Shown here: piece after piece, positions 34,210 through 42,393 of the stretch
Layout: each line of letters starts with the position of its first letter
Position numbering within the stretch: the first letter of the stretch is position 1
From: Burkholderia sp. D-99
GTDB taxonomy: Bacteria > Pseudomonadota > Gammaproteobacteria > Burkholderiales > Burkholderiaceae
Reading direction: 5' to 3'
NCBI RefSeq assembly: GCF_011605345.1
Contig: NZ_JAAOXM010000008.1
Span: 248,001 to 312,000, forward strand
DNA: 64,000 nt
The notes under the pieces: model-generated
Told to the model about the DNA's origin: nothing
What the model saw: the letters and a program-made list of their open reading frames with translations, nothing else
Database searches by the model: none
Made by a program: the position numbers and the translations under genes

Positions 34210-34345
34210 TGCGCACGTTTCGTGCGACAGTCGGACCCACTCGCAGCACAAAACGACGCGTATCGATCGAGGGCCATCGAGACGAGCGCGCGCGCGAACG
34301 AGACCTCGTGCCGACCCACTCACCATCGAAAGGAGGGGACACGTC

Positions 34346-36121
34346 ATGACGTCACGTCGTGCCGCATCGATCGCATCTCGCTTCTCAACCGGCTTCTCAG
34401 TCCGCTTCCCGACCCGTTTCTCAGCCCGTCTCTCGCTCCGTCGTTCGTTGCCGCTCGGGCCACCCGCGCCGCGTCTTCGCTGGGCCGCCGCACTGGCCGT
34501 CGCGTATCTTGCCGTTGCCGGCTGCGCCGCGCAGGCCGACAACGCGAACCGCGCCGCCCCGCAGGCGGTCGATCAGTCGGCCGCGCCCGCTACGGCCACG
34601 ATTGCCGGCCCCGTGTCGGGCACGTTGCTGCCGCCGCCGAGCCAGCTCTACGGCGACCTGTTCGTCGCGGTGCAGACCGCGCAGATCTATCCCGACCAGA
34701 AGACCTTCGTCGACGCGACGCCCGACAGCGATCCCGCGACGATCGTGCAGTTGTATCAGCAACAGAAATCGCAGCCGGGCTTCTCGCTGAAGACGTTCGT
34801 CGGCCAGCATTTCACGCCGCCCCCGGAAGGCGGCGTGACGCCGCCGCCGAACCAGACGCTGCGCCAGCACATCGACTGGCTGTGGCCGCAGCTCACGCGG
34901 TCGAGCGCGACGGTGCCGCCGTACAGTTCGCTGATCCCGCTGCCGAAGCCGTATGTCGTGCCGGGTGGCCGCTTCCGCGAAGGCTACTACTGGGATACCT
35001 ATTTCACGATGCTCGGGCTGCAGGCGTCGGGCCGCGAGGATCTCGTCGACGACATGCTCGACAACTTCGCTCACCTGATCGACACGATCGGGCACATCCC
35101 GAACGGCAACCGCACGTACTACGCGAGCCGCTCGCAGCCGCCGTTCTTCGCGTACATGGTCACGCTTGCCGCGCAGGCAGAAGGCGACAAGGTCTACCAG
35201 AAGTACCTGCCGGAACTGCGCAAGGAGCATGCGTACTGGATGCAGGGCGAAACCACGACGCCACGCGGGCAGGCCGCGCGCCATGTGGTCGCGATGCCCG
35301 ACGGCGCGGTGCTGAACCGCTACTGGGATGCGAGCGATACGCCGCGCGACGAGTCGTATCTCGAGGACGTGACGACCGCGAAGTCGGTGCCGGGGCGTCC
35401 GGCGAACGAGGTCTACCGCGACCTGCGCGCGGGCGCCGAAAGCGGCTGGGACTACAGCTCGCGCTGGTTCGGCGACGGCAAGACGCTCGCGACGATCCGC
35501 ACGACGTCGATCGTGCCGGTCGACCTGAACAGCCTGATGTTCCATCTCGAGACGACGATCGTGAAGGGCTGCACGGTCACGCGCGACGTGGCATGCGTGA
35601 CCGATTTTTCCGGGCGCGCGGCGCGGCGTGCGGCCGCGATCAACCGTTATCTGTGGAACCGTCGCGGCTACTACGGCGACTACGACTGGCAGTTGCGCAA
35701 GCCGCGCGACGCCGTGACGGCCGCCGCGCTGTATCCGTTGTTCGCGGGCGTTGCGTGGCCCGAGCGCGCGAAGGCGACCGCGCGCGAGGTGCGCAAGACG
35801 CTGCTGCAACCGGGCGGCCTCGCGACGACCACCGAGAACACGGGGCAGCAGTGGGATGCGCCGAACGGCTGGGCGCCGTTGCAGTGGATCGCGATCGACG
35901 GGCTGCGGCGCTATGGCGAACCGGCGCTCGCGAAGGACATCGGCACGCGTTTCCTGTCCGACGTGAAGCACGTGTATGCGACCGAAGGCAAGCTGGTCGA
36001 GAAGTACGTGGTCGAAGGCGCCGGCACGGGCGGCGGCGGGGGCGGCGAATATCCGCTGCAGGACGGATTCGGCTGGACCAACGGCGTCACGCTGAAACTG
36101 CTCGGGCTGTACGGCGAGTGA
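34346..36121 (+). CDS. treA: Periplasmic trehalase
   Basis: A 591-aa GH37 trehalase that splits trehalose to two glucoses in the periplasm. Both family signatures are intact: PGGRFREGYYWDTY (residues 206-219) and QWDAPNGWAP (502-511). A near-perfect ribosome site (AAAGGAGGGG) precedes the ATG at 34346. The export signal is unusual: an n-region of about 35 residues rich in Arg/Ser/Phe (SRFSTGFSVRFPTRFSAR) precedes the hydrophobic core ending LAVAGC, so it may be a lipoprotein. The n-region DNA is an imperfect tandem repeat. The convergent OprB porin next door could admit the sugar. Confidence 0.95.
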   Translation: MTSRRAASIASRFSTGFSVRFPTRFSARLSLRRSLPLGPPAPRLRWAAALAVAYLAVAGCAAQADNANRAAPQAVDQSAAPATATIAGPVSGTLLPPPSQLYGDLFVAVQTAQIYPDQKTFVDATPDSDPATIVQLYQQQKSQPGFSLKTFVGQHFTPPPEGGVTPPPNQTLRQHIDWLWPQLTRSSATVPPYSSLIPLPKPYVVPGGRFREGYYWDTYFTMLGLQASGREDLVDDMLDNFAHLIDTIGHIPNGNRTYYASRSQPPFFAYMVTLAAQAEGDKVYQKYLPELRKEHAYWMQGETTTPRGQAARHVVAMPDGAVLNRYWDASDTPRDESYLEDVTTAKSVPGRPANEVYRDLRAGAESGWDYSSRWFGDGKTLATIRTTSIVPVDLNSLMFHLETTIVKGCTVTRDVACVTDFSGRAARRAAAINRYLWNRRGYYGDYDWQLRKPRDAVTAAALYPLFAGVAWPERAKATAREVRKTLLQPGGLATTTENTGQQWDAPNGWAPLQWIAIDGLRRYGEPALAKDIGTRFLSDVKHVYATEGKLVEKYVVEGAGTGGGGGGEYPLQDGFGWTNGVTLKLLGLYGE

Positions 36122-36217
36122 CGCGCGGCGCGGGCCGCGCGCTTGCACCGCGAGGGCACGCACGGGCCGGACTGTCGCGTGAGCGGCCATCCGGCCCGTG
36201 TCTGCATCCGGCTTGCG

Positions 36218-37705
36218 TCAGAACGTGATCGTCGTGCGCACACCGACCACCGTTTCGTCCCCGATGCGCGCACCGGCCGCGTTCGGGTTCGGGATGCCGC
36301 CGCCCGGGCGGAAGAAGTGCTGCAGGTCGGCCTGCATCTGCCACCACGGCGTGACCTGGTACTGGTAGGTCGCCTCGATGACCGTTTCCGCGCGGCGCAC
36401 CGGATAGCCGGGCGTCGTGTAGACGCCGGTGTCGCCGTCGAGGCCGCGCGCATGCGAGCCGATCTTCGTGTAGCCGACCGCGAGGCCCGCGACGTCGTTG
36501 TCGCGCCCCTTGAACGGCGCCTTCAGCGTCACGCCTGCGTTGGCGGCGAAATCGACGGTATTGCGATCGCCCGGCGCGCCCATCACGCGCGCGAACACGC
36601 CGACCGAGCGCGGGCTGTCAGCCGACGGCCGCCACACCATCTGGTCCGCGACCGCATAGAAACTGTAGTTGCCGCGATGCGTAGCCGGCATGCCGTTGCT
36701 TGCCGGATCCGCGAGCGACAGGCCGTCGGTGCCGTAGCGCGGATCGTTCGCATGCTGCGACTGATACCAGAAGCCGAGCTTGTACGTGCCAGGCAGGCCG
36801 GCCGGCTGCGGCGCCTTCGGATCGGCGGGCGGCGCGTTCAGCGCATACTGCACTTCGCCGATCACGAATGCGCCGCTGCGCAGGTTGAAGTTGGTGCCGT
36901 GCGCATTCAGCACCTGCGCATCGCCATCGGTGCGGCCGGCCGGGTTGCCGTCGAACACGCCGACCATCGCGGTCCACGCATCGGCCGGCTTCACGCGCAG
37001 CCGCACGCCGAGCGACGACAGCGGATACGCGGGGCCGCCGGCCGGCAGGTCGGTGGACGGCAGCACGGGCCAGCCGAACGTGGCGTTCATGAAGGTCGCC
37101 GCGTTCTGGCTCACCATGAATTCCTGGTCGACGCTCTGCTGGCCGACCTTCACGTCGACCTTGCCGTCGAGCAACGACTGCTGGTACCAGAGCTCCCACA
37201 GGCGCGTGGTCGAATTCGCTTCGATGCCGGTCGCGGTCTGCAGCGTTTGCAGGTAGCGCTGCGTGAGGTTGGTGCCGTGGATCTGCAGCCCGGACACGTT
37301 GAACGTGCCGCCCGGCAGGCCGACCGCCTTGCCCGTGTCGACGTTGAAGCCGAATTGCGTGAGCCCCTGGTAGGCGCCGCCGCGCCCCGTTCCGCCCGAC
37401 GTGTTGTACAGGTATTCGCTGGTTTCCTGCAGGCTCAGCGTGATGCCGTGATCGCCCAGCAGGTCGCGCAGGCCGCCCATGTTGCCGAGCAGGTTCGAGC
37501 GCTCCCAGAAGCCGGTGGGGGCGGGCGCGGCAGCATCGGCGGCCTGTTGTGCGGTCGCGGCGGCGTCGCTGGCGCCGGCCGCCGGTTCGGCCGCGGCCGG
37601 CGACGACGATTGCGCGAACGCGGGCGCGGCGGCGAGCGACAGCAGCAGCGCGGCGAGCGCATTGAGGCGGAGCGTGCGCGGGACGGGTTCGAGATGATTC
37701 TTCAT
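36218..37705 (-). CDS. OprB-family carbohydrate-selective porin
   Basis: A 495-aa outer-membrane porin. After the signal peptide (LNALAALLLSLAAAPAFAQ) and an Ala/Pro-rich stretch, residues from about 65 (WERSNLLGNMGGLRDLLGDHGITLSLQETSEYLYN) start the OprB beta-barrel; the last strand ends RIGDETVVGVRTTITF with a terminal Phe, as outer-membrane barrels do. ATG at 37705. OprB proteins admit glucose and other sugars. It faces the trehalase gene tail to tail, so joint sugar use is possible but not shown. Confidence 0.9.
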   Translation of the reverse strand: MKNHLEPVPRTLRLNALAALLLSLAAAPAFAQSSSPAAAEPAAGASDAAATAQQAADAAAPAPTGFWERSNLLGNMGGLRDLLGDHGITLSLQETSEYLYNTSGGTGRGGAYQGLTQFGFNVDTGKAVGLPGGTFNVSGLQIHGTNLTQRYLQTLQTATGIEANSTTRLWELWYQQSLLDGKVDVKVGQQSVDQEFMVSQNAATFMNATFGWPVLPSTDLPAGGPAYPLSSLGVRLRVKPADAWTAMVGVFDGNPAGRTDGDAQVLNAHGTNFNLRSGAFVIGEVQYALNAPPADPKAPQPAGLPGTYKLGFWYQSQHANDPRYGTDGLSLADPASNGMPATHRGNYSFYAVADQMVWRPSADSPRSVGVFARVMGAPGDRNTVDFAANAGVTLKAPFKGRDNDVAGLAVGYTKIGSHARGLDGDTGVYTTPGYPVRRAETVIEATYQYQVTPWWQMQADLQHFFRPGGGIPNPNAAGARIGDETVVGVRTTITF

Positions 37706-37824
37706 GTGGGTTCCGTTGGCGGTTTGATTAGTTGGGCTGAAGAAACTGAAACGTGATGGGGGAAGCTTGGCGAGACGGTCGCGCGGCGGCACCTGGCGCG
37801 CGCCACTGCCGCGCGACGAGGGAC

Positions 37825-38094
37825 TTACGGCAGCCAGCCGCCGATGCGCCACACCTGTGCGAAGCCGAGGCGCGGCGCGGCCGAGCACAGCAGCGCGACG
37901 AGCGCGACCGCGGCAGCCATCACGGCGACCATCAGGCAGTCGAGCGGGCGGGGCGTCGCCGGCACGTGGGCGAGCGCCGTGCCGCGCCAGTTGCTGAATG
38001 CGTGGGCGAGCGGCGAGAGGCCGGAAACGAACGAGCGGTCGCAAGCGATATGCACGATGCGCTTGAGTCTGACCGCGAACGATTGAAAAAACAT
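37825..38094 (-). CDS. Small single-helix membrane protein
   Basis: An 89-aa product starting MFFQSFAVRLKRIVHIACD at the ATG at 38094, with a good CGGAGG site. One transmembrane helix (CLMVAVMAAAVALVALLCSA) lies near residues 55-75. I recognise no family. It precedes the OprB gene by 120 bp and follows a predicted promoter with a leader of about 270 nt. Confidence 0.5.
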   Translation of the reverse strand: MFFQSFAVRLKRIVHIACDRSFVSGLSPLAHAFSNWRGTALAHVPATPRPLDCLMVAVMAAAVALVALLCSAAPRLGFAQVWRIGGWLP

Positions 38095-38366
38095 GACGCT
38101 GCCTCCGTCCGGTCCGGCAAAGGCCGGACGACGTGATCGAGCGCGGGCGCATGACGCGGCCTGCGATCGGAGGGTGGAACGTAATGGAGCGTGCAACGGA
38201 CGAACCGGCGAAGGCCGGCTCGGGAGGAAGCGCGCTAACCCGACGAATGCGAGTTAGCGGCGAAAGACATGCGTCTGGCTGCTATCTCGCGATGGCTTGG
38301 CCGGCCTGGACCGGCGTCGAACTACAACTAGAGCATGTGTCCACGGAGGGACTCCCTTGATGAATT
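38095..38366 (-). other. Long structured leader upstream of the 89-aa gene
   Basis: No ORF is convincing. On the minus strand the stretch holds several hairpins: a GGGAGTCCC self-complement just after the predicted start, CGGTCCAGGCCGG, GCTAAC...GTTAGC (arms at about 38236-38241 and 38255-38260), and two CCGGCC-TT(C/T)G-type stems closer to the gene. Leaders of this length and structure are often regulatory; the class is not recognised. Confidence 0.4.
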
Positions 38367-38373
38367 GGGGCGG

Positions 38374-38403
38374 ATTGTATTCGCGTAATTTGCTGCAATG
38401 CAA
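38374..38403 (-). promoter_or_regulatory. Predicted sigma-70 promoter, minus strand
   Basis: TTGCAT (38403-38398) and TACAAT (38379-38374) on the minus strand are 18 bp apart. Transcription would start near 38367 and read towards the 89-aa gene and OprB. Confidence 0.55.
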
Positions 38404-38641
38404 GTAAAAACCGCATAAAAATGATGCGCGTTGCGCGAGCGCTGCGACGGCCCGTTTCGGCCCGTTTTGGCGCGGGACCGGCAGGGGATCGGGACGACGA
38501 GAGGCGTCTCGGCGTTGTTCGCCCGCATCGGCTGAGGATCGCATCGTGACGCGTTGAAAGGTTTCGGCGCGTCGTTTCAAGGGCAAATCTTTCAGTGCCG
38601 CGAAGCAGGAAATTTATTTCGAGAAATGGGGTTTGGTGGGG

Positions 38642-38671
38642 TTGACTTCACTTTCGGGCCGTCCATAGAAT
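38642..38671 (+). promoter_or_regulatory. Predicted sigma-70 promoter of the Nramp-family gene
   Basis: TTGACT (38642-38647) and TAGAAT (38666-38671) are 18 bp apart. A start near 38678 would give a 5' leader of about 750 nt before the transporter ATG at 39430. Confidence 0.6.
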
Positions 38672-39005
38672 CCGGCATCTTCACTCTTGGGGCCGCCGCC
38701 TTGGACGCCTGCAGTAGTCGATCTTCGAACGAAATTCCCGCCTGAGCGACCGACGTCCGCGCCTCATCGAAGCCGCCGTTTGTCTCCCAGGCAAACGGTG
38801 CGCGCAGCAGTATTCCGCAGTAACTCCCTACGTGCACCCTGATTCGCGCCGGTTAGCGTGATGCGTTTTCGCATGCGCCGTCCGGTTTCTCCGCCGCCTG
38901 GCAGGCGGCCGCGTTTGCGCATGCCTTGTTCAGGCATCGCAAATGCCGGCCCGCAGGCCTGACGGCGGTCAACCGTGTTCTCCGGAACACCGCACAGGAG
39001 CCGCC

Positions 39006-39092
39006 ATGAACGACAGTGACAGTTGTCCCTTATGCCCATTGCACGCACAGACCCTTTTGAACCCGGGTCGCAGGGACAATCCGGCCGACTAG
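39006..39092 (+). CDS. Upstream ORF 1 (28 aa), possible leader peptide
   Basis: Begins at ATG 39006 behind ACAGGAG at ideal distance and ends at TAG 39090-39092. The product has a CPLC motif (DSCPLCPLHAQT). Third positions are not strongly GC, so the peptide sequence itself may matter less than its translation, which would cover one arm of the TTGTCCCT/AGGGACAA stem. Likely a regulatory leader ORF. Confidence 0.45.
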   Translation: MNDSDSCPLCPLHAQTLLNPGRRDNPAD

Positions 39093-39175
39093 CCTGACAC
39101 GTCGTTCAGGCCCCGGACTGGCCCCGCGCCCAACACGCGGCCGGCACGCCTGCCGTCGCCGCACGGAGCCAGACC

Positions 39176-39313
39176 ATGAACTTCGGCCTTCTGCTGTCGA
39201 ATCTCCCGCACGTCACGGAATCGCGCAACCACTACGACGCGATGCTGACGCTCGACGCCCGTCCGCGGGTGTTCACCCGCCTGCTGAACCAGCTGAAATC
39301 GTTGATCCACTGA
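39176..39313 (+). CDS. Upstream ORF 2 (45 aa), small conserved-looking protein
   Basis: Begins at ATG 39176 after CACGGAG and ends at TGA 39311-39313. Nearly all third codon positions are G or C, just as in real genes of this genome, so it is probably a translated gene. The product (MNFGLLLSNLPHVTESRNHY... ending LLNQLKSLIH) is basic with an amphipathic C-terminus. No family recognised. It lies 116 bp ahead of the transporter and probably shares its transcript. Confidence 0.6.
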   Translation: MNFGLLLSNLPHVTESRNHYDAMLTLDARPRVFTRLLNQLKSLIH

Positions 39314-39429
39314 AAGAAGCGCCGAGCGCGCCTCGGCATGCGCACGCGCGGCCGCCATCGAGCGGCTGCCCCGCGCGCATTCCAAGGTCACACGCTCATT
39401 AGATAACCCTTAGCCGTACGGAATAAATC

Positions 39430-41076
39430 ATGTCCACGCCATCCAACGTTTCTCCACCGATCGCCGCCGAACGCAGCGCCGTGCTCGACGAAGCCCACCT
39501 GGGCGATATCCGCGGTGCGCTCGGCACGATCGCGCGCCACGACACCGGTGCCCGCGGTACGTGGTGGGCGCGTCTGCGCACGCTGCTCGCGATCATCGGC
39601 CCCGGCCTCATCGTGATGGTCGGCGATAACGATGCCGGTGCATTCGGCACCTATACGCAAGCCGGCCAGAACTACGGCACGACGCTGCTGTGGACGCTGC
39701 TGCTGCTCGTGCCGGTGCTTTACGTGAACCAGGAAATGGTGCTGCGCCTCGGTGCGGTCACGGGCGTCGGCCATGCCCGCCTGATCTTCGAGCGCTTCGG
39801 CAAGTTCTGGGGCGCGTTCAGCGTGATCGACCTGTTCCTGCTCAATGCGCTCACCATCGTCACCGAGTTCATCGGCATCACGTTCGTGCTGGATTTCTTC
39901 GGTTTACCGAAGGTCGCGGGCGTGTGCGTGGCGGCCGCATTGACGATGGCCGCGGTGAGTACGGGCGACTTCAGGCGCTTCGAGCGGTTCGCGATCGGTT
40001 TGTGCCTGCTGAGCCTGCTGCTCGTGCCGGTGCTCGTGTCGATCCATCCGCCGGTCGGGCAGATCACGCGCGATTTCTTCGTGCCGAACTGGCCCACGCA
40101 CGCGAAGCTGTCCGACGTGATGCTGCTCGTGATCGGCATCGTCGGTACGACGGTCGCACCATGGCAGCTGTTCTTCCAGCAGAGCTACGTGATCGACAAG
40201 CGCATCACGCCGCGCTTCATGAAGTATGAAAAGGCGGATCTGTGGATCGGCATCGCCTTCGTGCTGGTGGGTGCGGTCGCGATGATCGCCTTCTCGGCTC
40301 AGCTGTTCTCGGGTCATCCGGAATTCGGCAACTTCACCGACGCCGGCGGCATCATCGCGGGCCTCGAGAAATATTCGGGCCGCACGAGCGCGACGCTGTT
40401 CGCGGTGGCGCTGCTCGACGCGTGCATCATCGGCGCGGCAGCCGTGTCGCTGTCGACCGCTTATGCGATCGGCGACGTGTTCAAGATCCGCCACTCGCTG
40501 CACCGCAACGTGTCGGACGCGAAGGGCTTCTATCTCGTCTACTTCGGCATCGTCGCGGCCGCTGCCGCACTGGTGCTGATCCCGGGCAGCCCGCTGGGCC
40601 TGCTGACGGAAGCCGTGCAGACGCTCGCGGGCGTGCTGCTGCCGAGCGCAACCGTGTTCCTGCTGCTGCTTTGCAACGACAAGCAGGTGCTCGGCCCGTG
40701 GATCAACTCGACGAAGCTCAACGTGTTCACCGGCGCGGTGATCTGGGTGCTCGTGATGCTGTCGATCATCCTGACCGCATCGGTGATGTATCCGGATATC
40801 AGCGGTGAAGCCATCCTCGACGTGCTGGTGGGCGGCAGCGTGTTCGCGATCGTCGGCTATCTCGTGACGGTGCTGATCCGCCGCAACAAGCGTGTCGTCG
40901 AACCGGGCGTCGATCGTTCGCAACGCGACACCTGGCGCATGCCGCCGCTCGACACACTCGAGCCGCAGAAGATGACGCTGACGACGCGCGTGTGGATGGC
41001 CGTGCTGCGCGGCTATCTCGTGATCGCGGTCGGTCTCGTGATCGTCAAGGTAGTGCAGATGACGCTGCTGAAGTAA
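39430..41076 (+). CDS. Nramp-family divalent cation transporter
   Basis: A 548-aa membrane protein of the Nramp (COG1914) family with about 11-12 helices. Helix 1 reads GPGLIVMVGDNDAGAFGTYTQAGQNYG; the canonical metal motif DPGN is replaced by DNDAG. In helix 6 the usual Met-Pro-His is replaced: GIVGTTVAPWQLFFQQSYV has no methionine. These changes are like those of Nramp-related Mg2+ transporters, so Mg2+ rather than Mn2+/Fe2+ may be the substrate (inference). A charged C-terminal tail (RRNKRVVEPGVDRSQRD) precedes a last helix. The long leader suggests control at RNA level. Confidence 0.88.
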   Translation: MSTPSNVSPPIAAERSAVLDEAHLGDIRGALGTIARHDTGARGTWWARLRTLLAIIGPGLIVMVGDNDAGAFGTYTQAGQNYGTTLLWTLLLLVPVLYVNQEMVLRLGAVTGVGHARLIFERFGKFWGAFSVIDLFLLNALTIVTEFIGITFVLDFFGLPKVAGVCVAAALTMAAVSTGDFRRFERFAIGLCLLSLLLVPVLVSIHPPVGQITRDFFVPNWPTHAKLSDVMLLVIGIVGTTVAPWQLFFQQSYVIDKRITPRFMKYEKADLWIGIAFVLVGAVAMIAFSAQLFSGHPEFGNFTDAGGIIAGLEKYSGRTSATLFAVALLDACIIGAAAVSLSTAYAIGDVFKIRHSLHRNVSDAKGFYLVYFGIVAAAAALVLIPGSPLGLLTEAVQTLAGVLLPSATVFLLLLCNDKQVLGPWINSTKLNVFTGAVIWVLVMLSIILTASVMYPDISGEAILDVLVGGSVFAIVGYLVTVLIRRNKRVVEPGVDRSQRDTWRMPPLDTLEPQKMTLTTRVWMAVLRGYLVIAVGLVIVKVVQMTLLK

Positions 41077-41130
41077 CGCAGGTCGTCTTCCAGGAAGCGG
41101 CGCCGGACCCGGCACCGCGCCGCAACCCGC

Positions 41131-41157
41131 ACATGCCGGCCTCCGTGGCCGGCATGT
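41131..41157 (+). terminator. Hairpin terminator after the Nramp-family gene
   Basis: ACATGCCGGCC (41131-41141) pairs perfectly with GGCCGGCATGT (41147-41157). A short T-run (GCGTTTAC) follows. It lies between the transporter and the convergent LuxR gene. Confidence 0.7.
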
Positions 41158-41203
41158 GCGTTTACGCGTCCGCTTGCGGCACGTCGCACGCGCGGCGCGA
41201 GCG

Positions 41204-42109
41204 TCAGATCAGCTCGAGCTTCGACGTCAGGTACGTGAGCTGGATCCGGTTCGCGACGCCGAAGCGCTTGCGCAGTTTGCGCAGGTGATAGTCGACGTTG
41301 TGCGCGCTGGTGTCGAGGCGCCGGCCGATCTCCTTGTCGGATGCGCCTTCGGCGATGCCGAGCAGCAGTTCCTGCTCGAACGGCGTGAGCCCGTTCACCG
41401 CGCGCTCGCGCGACGTCGAGATCAGCTGCGGCGACGCGAACTTGTGCACCGACAGCCCGATCGACAGCGCCTGCTCGATCGTCGCCGGCGTGATCCATTC
41501 GCGCGTGCGGCGCGGCGCGGTGAAGCTCATGAACGCATGCAACCGCGTGCCGGGCACGGCCATCGAATACATGATGCCGCTGCACATCCCGTCGTCGTGC
41601 ATCGTCTGCAGGAAGCCGTCGAGCGCGGCCGGCGTCACGCGCGGGGCGTCGTCGCGCTCGCGATGCTCGCGGCGCAACTGCTGCAGATCCCACACGATCG
41701 GCATGTTGCACACGCGCGCGCCGAGCGTGCGCGGATCGATGTCGTGATGGCTGTGTCGCACATAGTCGCCGCGATAGGTGGACGGCGTGAAGGCTTCGTG
41801 CAGGTAGAGACTTTCGACCCGCTCGTGCGCGAACTCGAGCGCGAAGTACGCGAACGTCGAGAAGCCCGTCAGGTGCAGCAGGCTTGCGACGATCCGGCTG
41901 CGCTCGGCCGTGCTCTGCGCGTGCGCGAGCGTATCGGCGACGCCGAGCTTCGGCGCGTGCGGCTGCGTGAGCTCGCCGCGCTTCACGTCGTCGCACCAGA
42001 CGACCTGCACGGGGCGCTCCCGCGGCGCGTCGGAGCACGCGTTCAGCCCGTGCGGCGGGCGGGAAAAGGTTGAGGCGACCGCTTCTTCATGCAATGCAAT
42101 GTCGGACAT
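41204..42109 (-). CDS. LuxR-family regulator with autoinducer-type domain (1)
   Basis: A 301-aa regulator. The C-terminal GerE helix-turn-helix is complete: LTPFEQELLLGIAEGASDKEIGRRLDTSAHNVDYHLRKLRKRFGVANRIQLTYL. The N-terminal region of about 170 residues (GFSTFAYFALEF, HHDIDPRTLGARVCNMPIVWDL) resembles the autoinducer-binding domain of LuxR solos. The ATG at 42109 has GAGGGATG upstream. No luxI-type synthase is in the window. It is divergent from a second regulator of the same layout. Confidence 0.85.
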   Translation of the reverse strand: MSDIALHEEAVASTFSRPPHGLNACSDAPRERPVQVVWCDDVKRGELTQPHAPKLGVADTLAHAQSTAERSRIVASLLHLTGFSTFAYFALEFAHERVESLYLHEAFTPSTYRGDYVRHSHHDIDPRTLGARVCNMPIVWDLQQLRREHRERDDAPRVTPAALDGFLQTMHDDGMCSGIMYSMAVPGTRLHAFMSFTAPRRTREWITPATIEQALSIGLSVHKFASPQLISTSRERAVNGLTPFEQELLLGIAEGASDKEIGRRLDTSAHNVDYHLRKLRKRFGVANRIQLTYLTSKLELI

Positions 42110-42393
42110 GTGCCATCCCTCGGAATCGACGCGTATCGCCTGACGGCGACCGTATCGTGTACGGCCGCCGCGGCGGTGCGATCGAGCATCGGTGTGATAT
42201 GCGCGGATCGTCATCCCTGACCCGGCGCGGGGGCATTGTACAAAAACGCCTGTGTACGCGTAATATGCCGTAATACTAATGGCGGCGGAAGATTCCTATT
42301 CGCACGCATATAACGAAGACCAGAAAATCCATAAAGAAAAGACCAGATCGTGACGGGGCGCAGGTTCACATATTGGGAAAGGGCGGGCTCCTC

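Larger units (their letters stand above)
38678..39429 (+). other. Long leader with hairpins and two upstream ORFs
   Basis: The leader has GATGCG-TTTT-CGCAT and GCCGCC-TGGCA-GGCGGC hairpins (about 38860-38912), a small ORF with a strong ribosome site (39006-39092) flanking the complementary segments TTGTCCCT (39023-39030) and AGGGACAA (39072-39079), a GCCTGA...TCAGGC hairpin right after it (39093-39112), and a second small ORF (39176-39313). No known riboswitch class was recognised. The arrangement is that of a translation-sensing or metal-sensing leader. Confidence 0.55.

Noticed and set aside
34421..36190. 589-residue minus-strand frame
   Set aside because: Antisense of the trehalase gene, whose signatures are intact.
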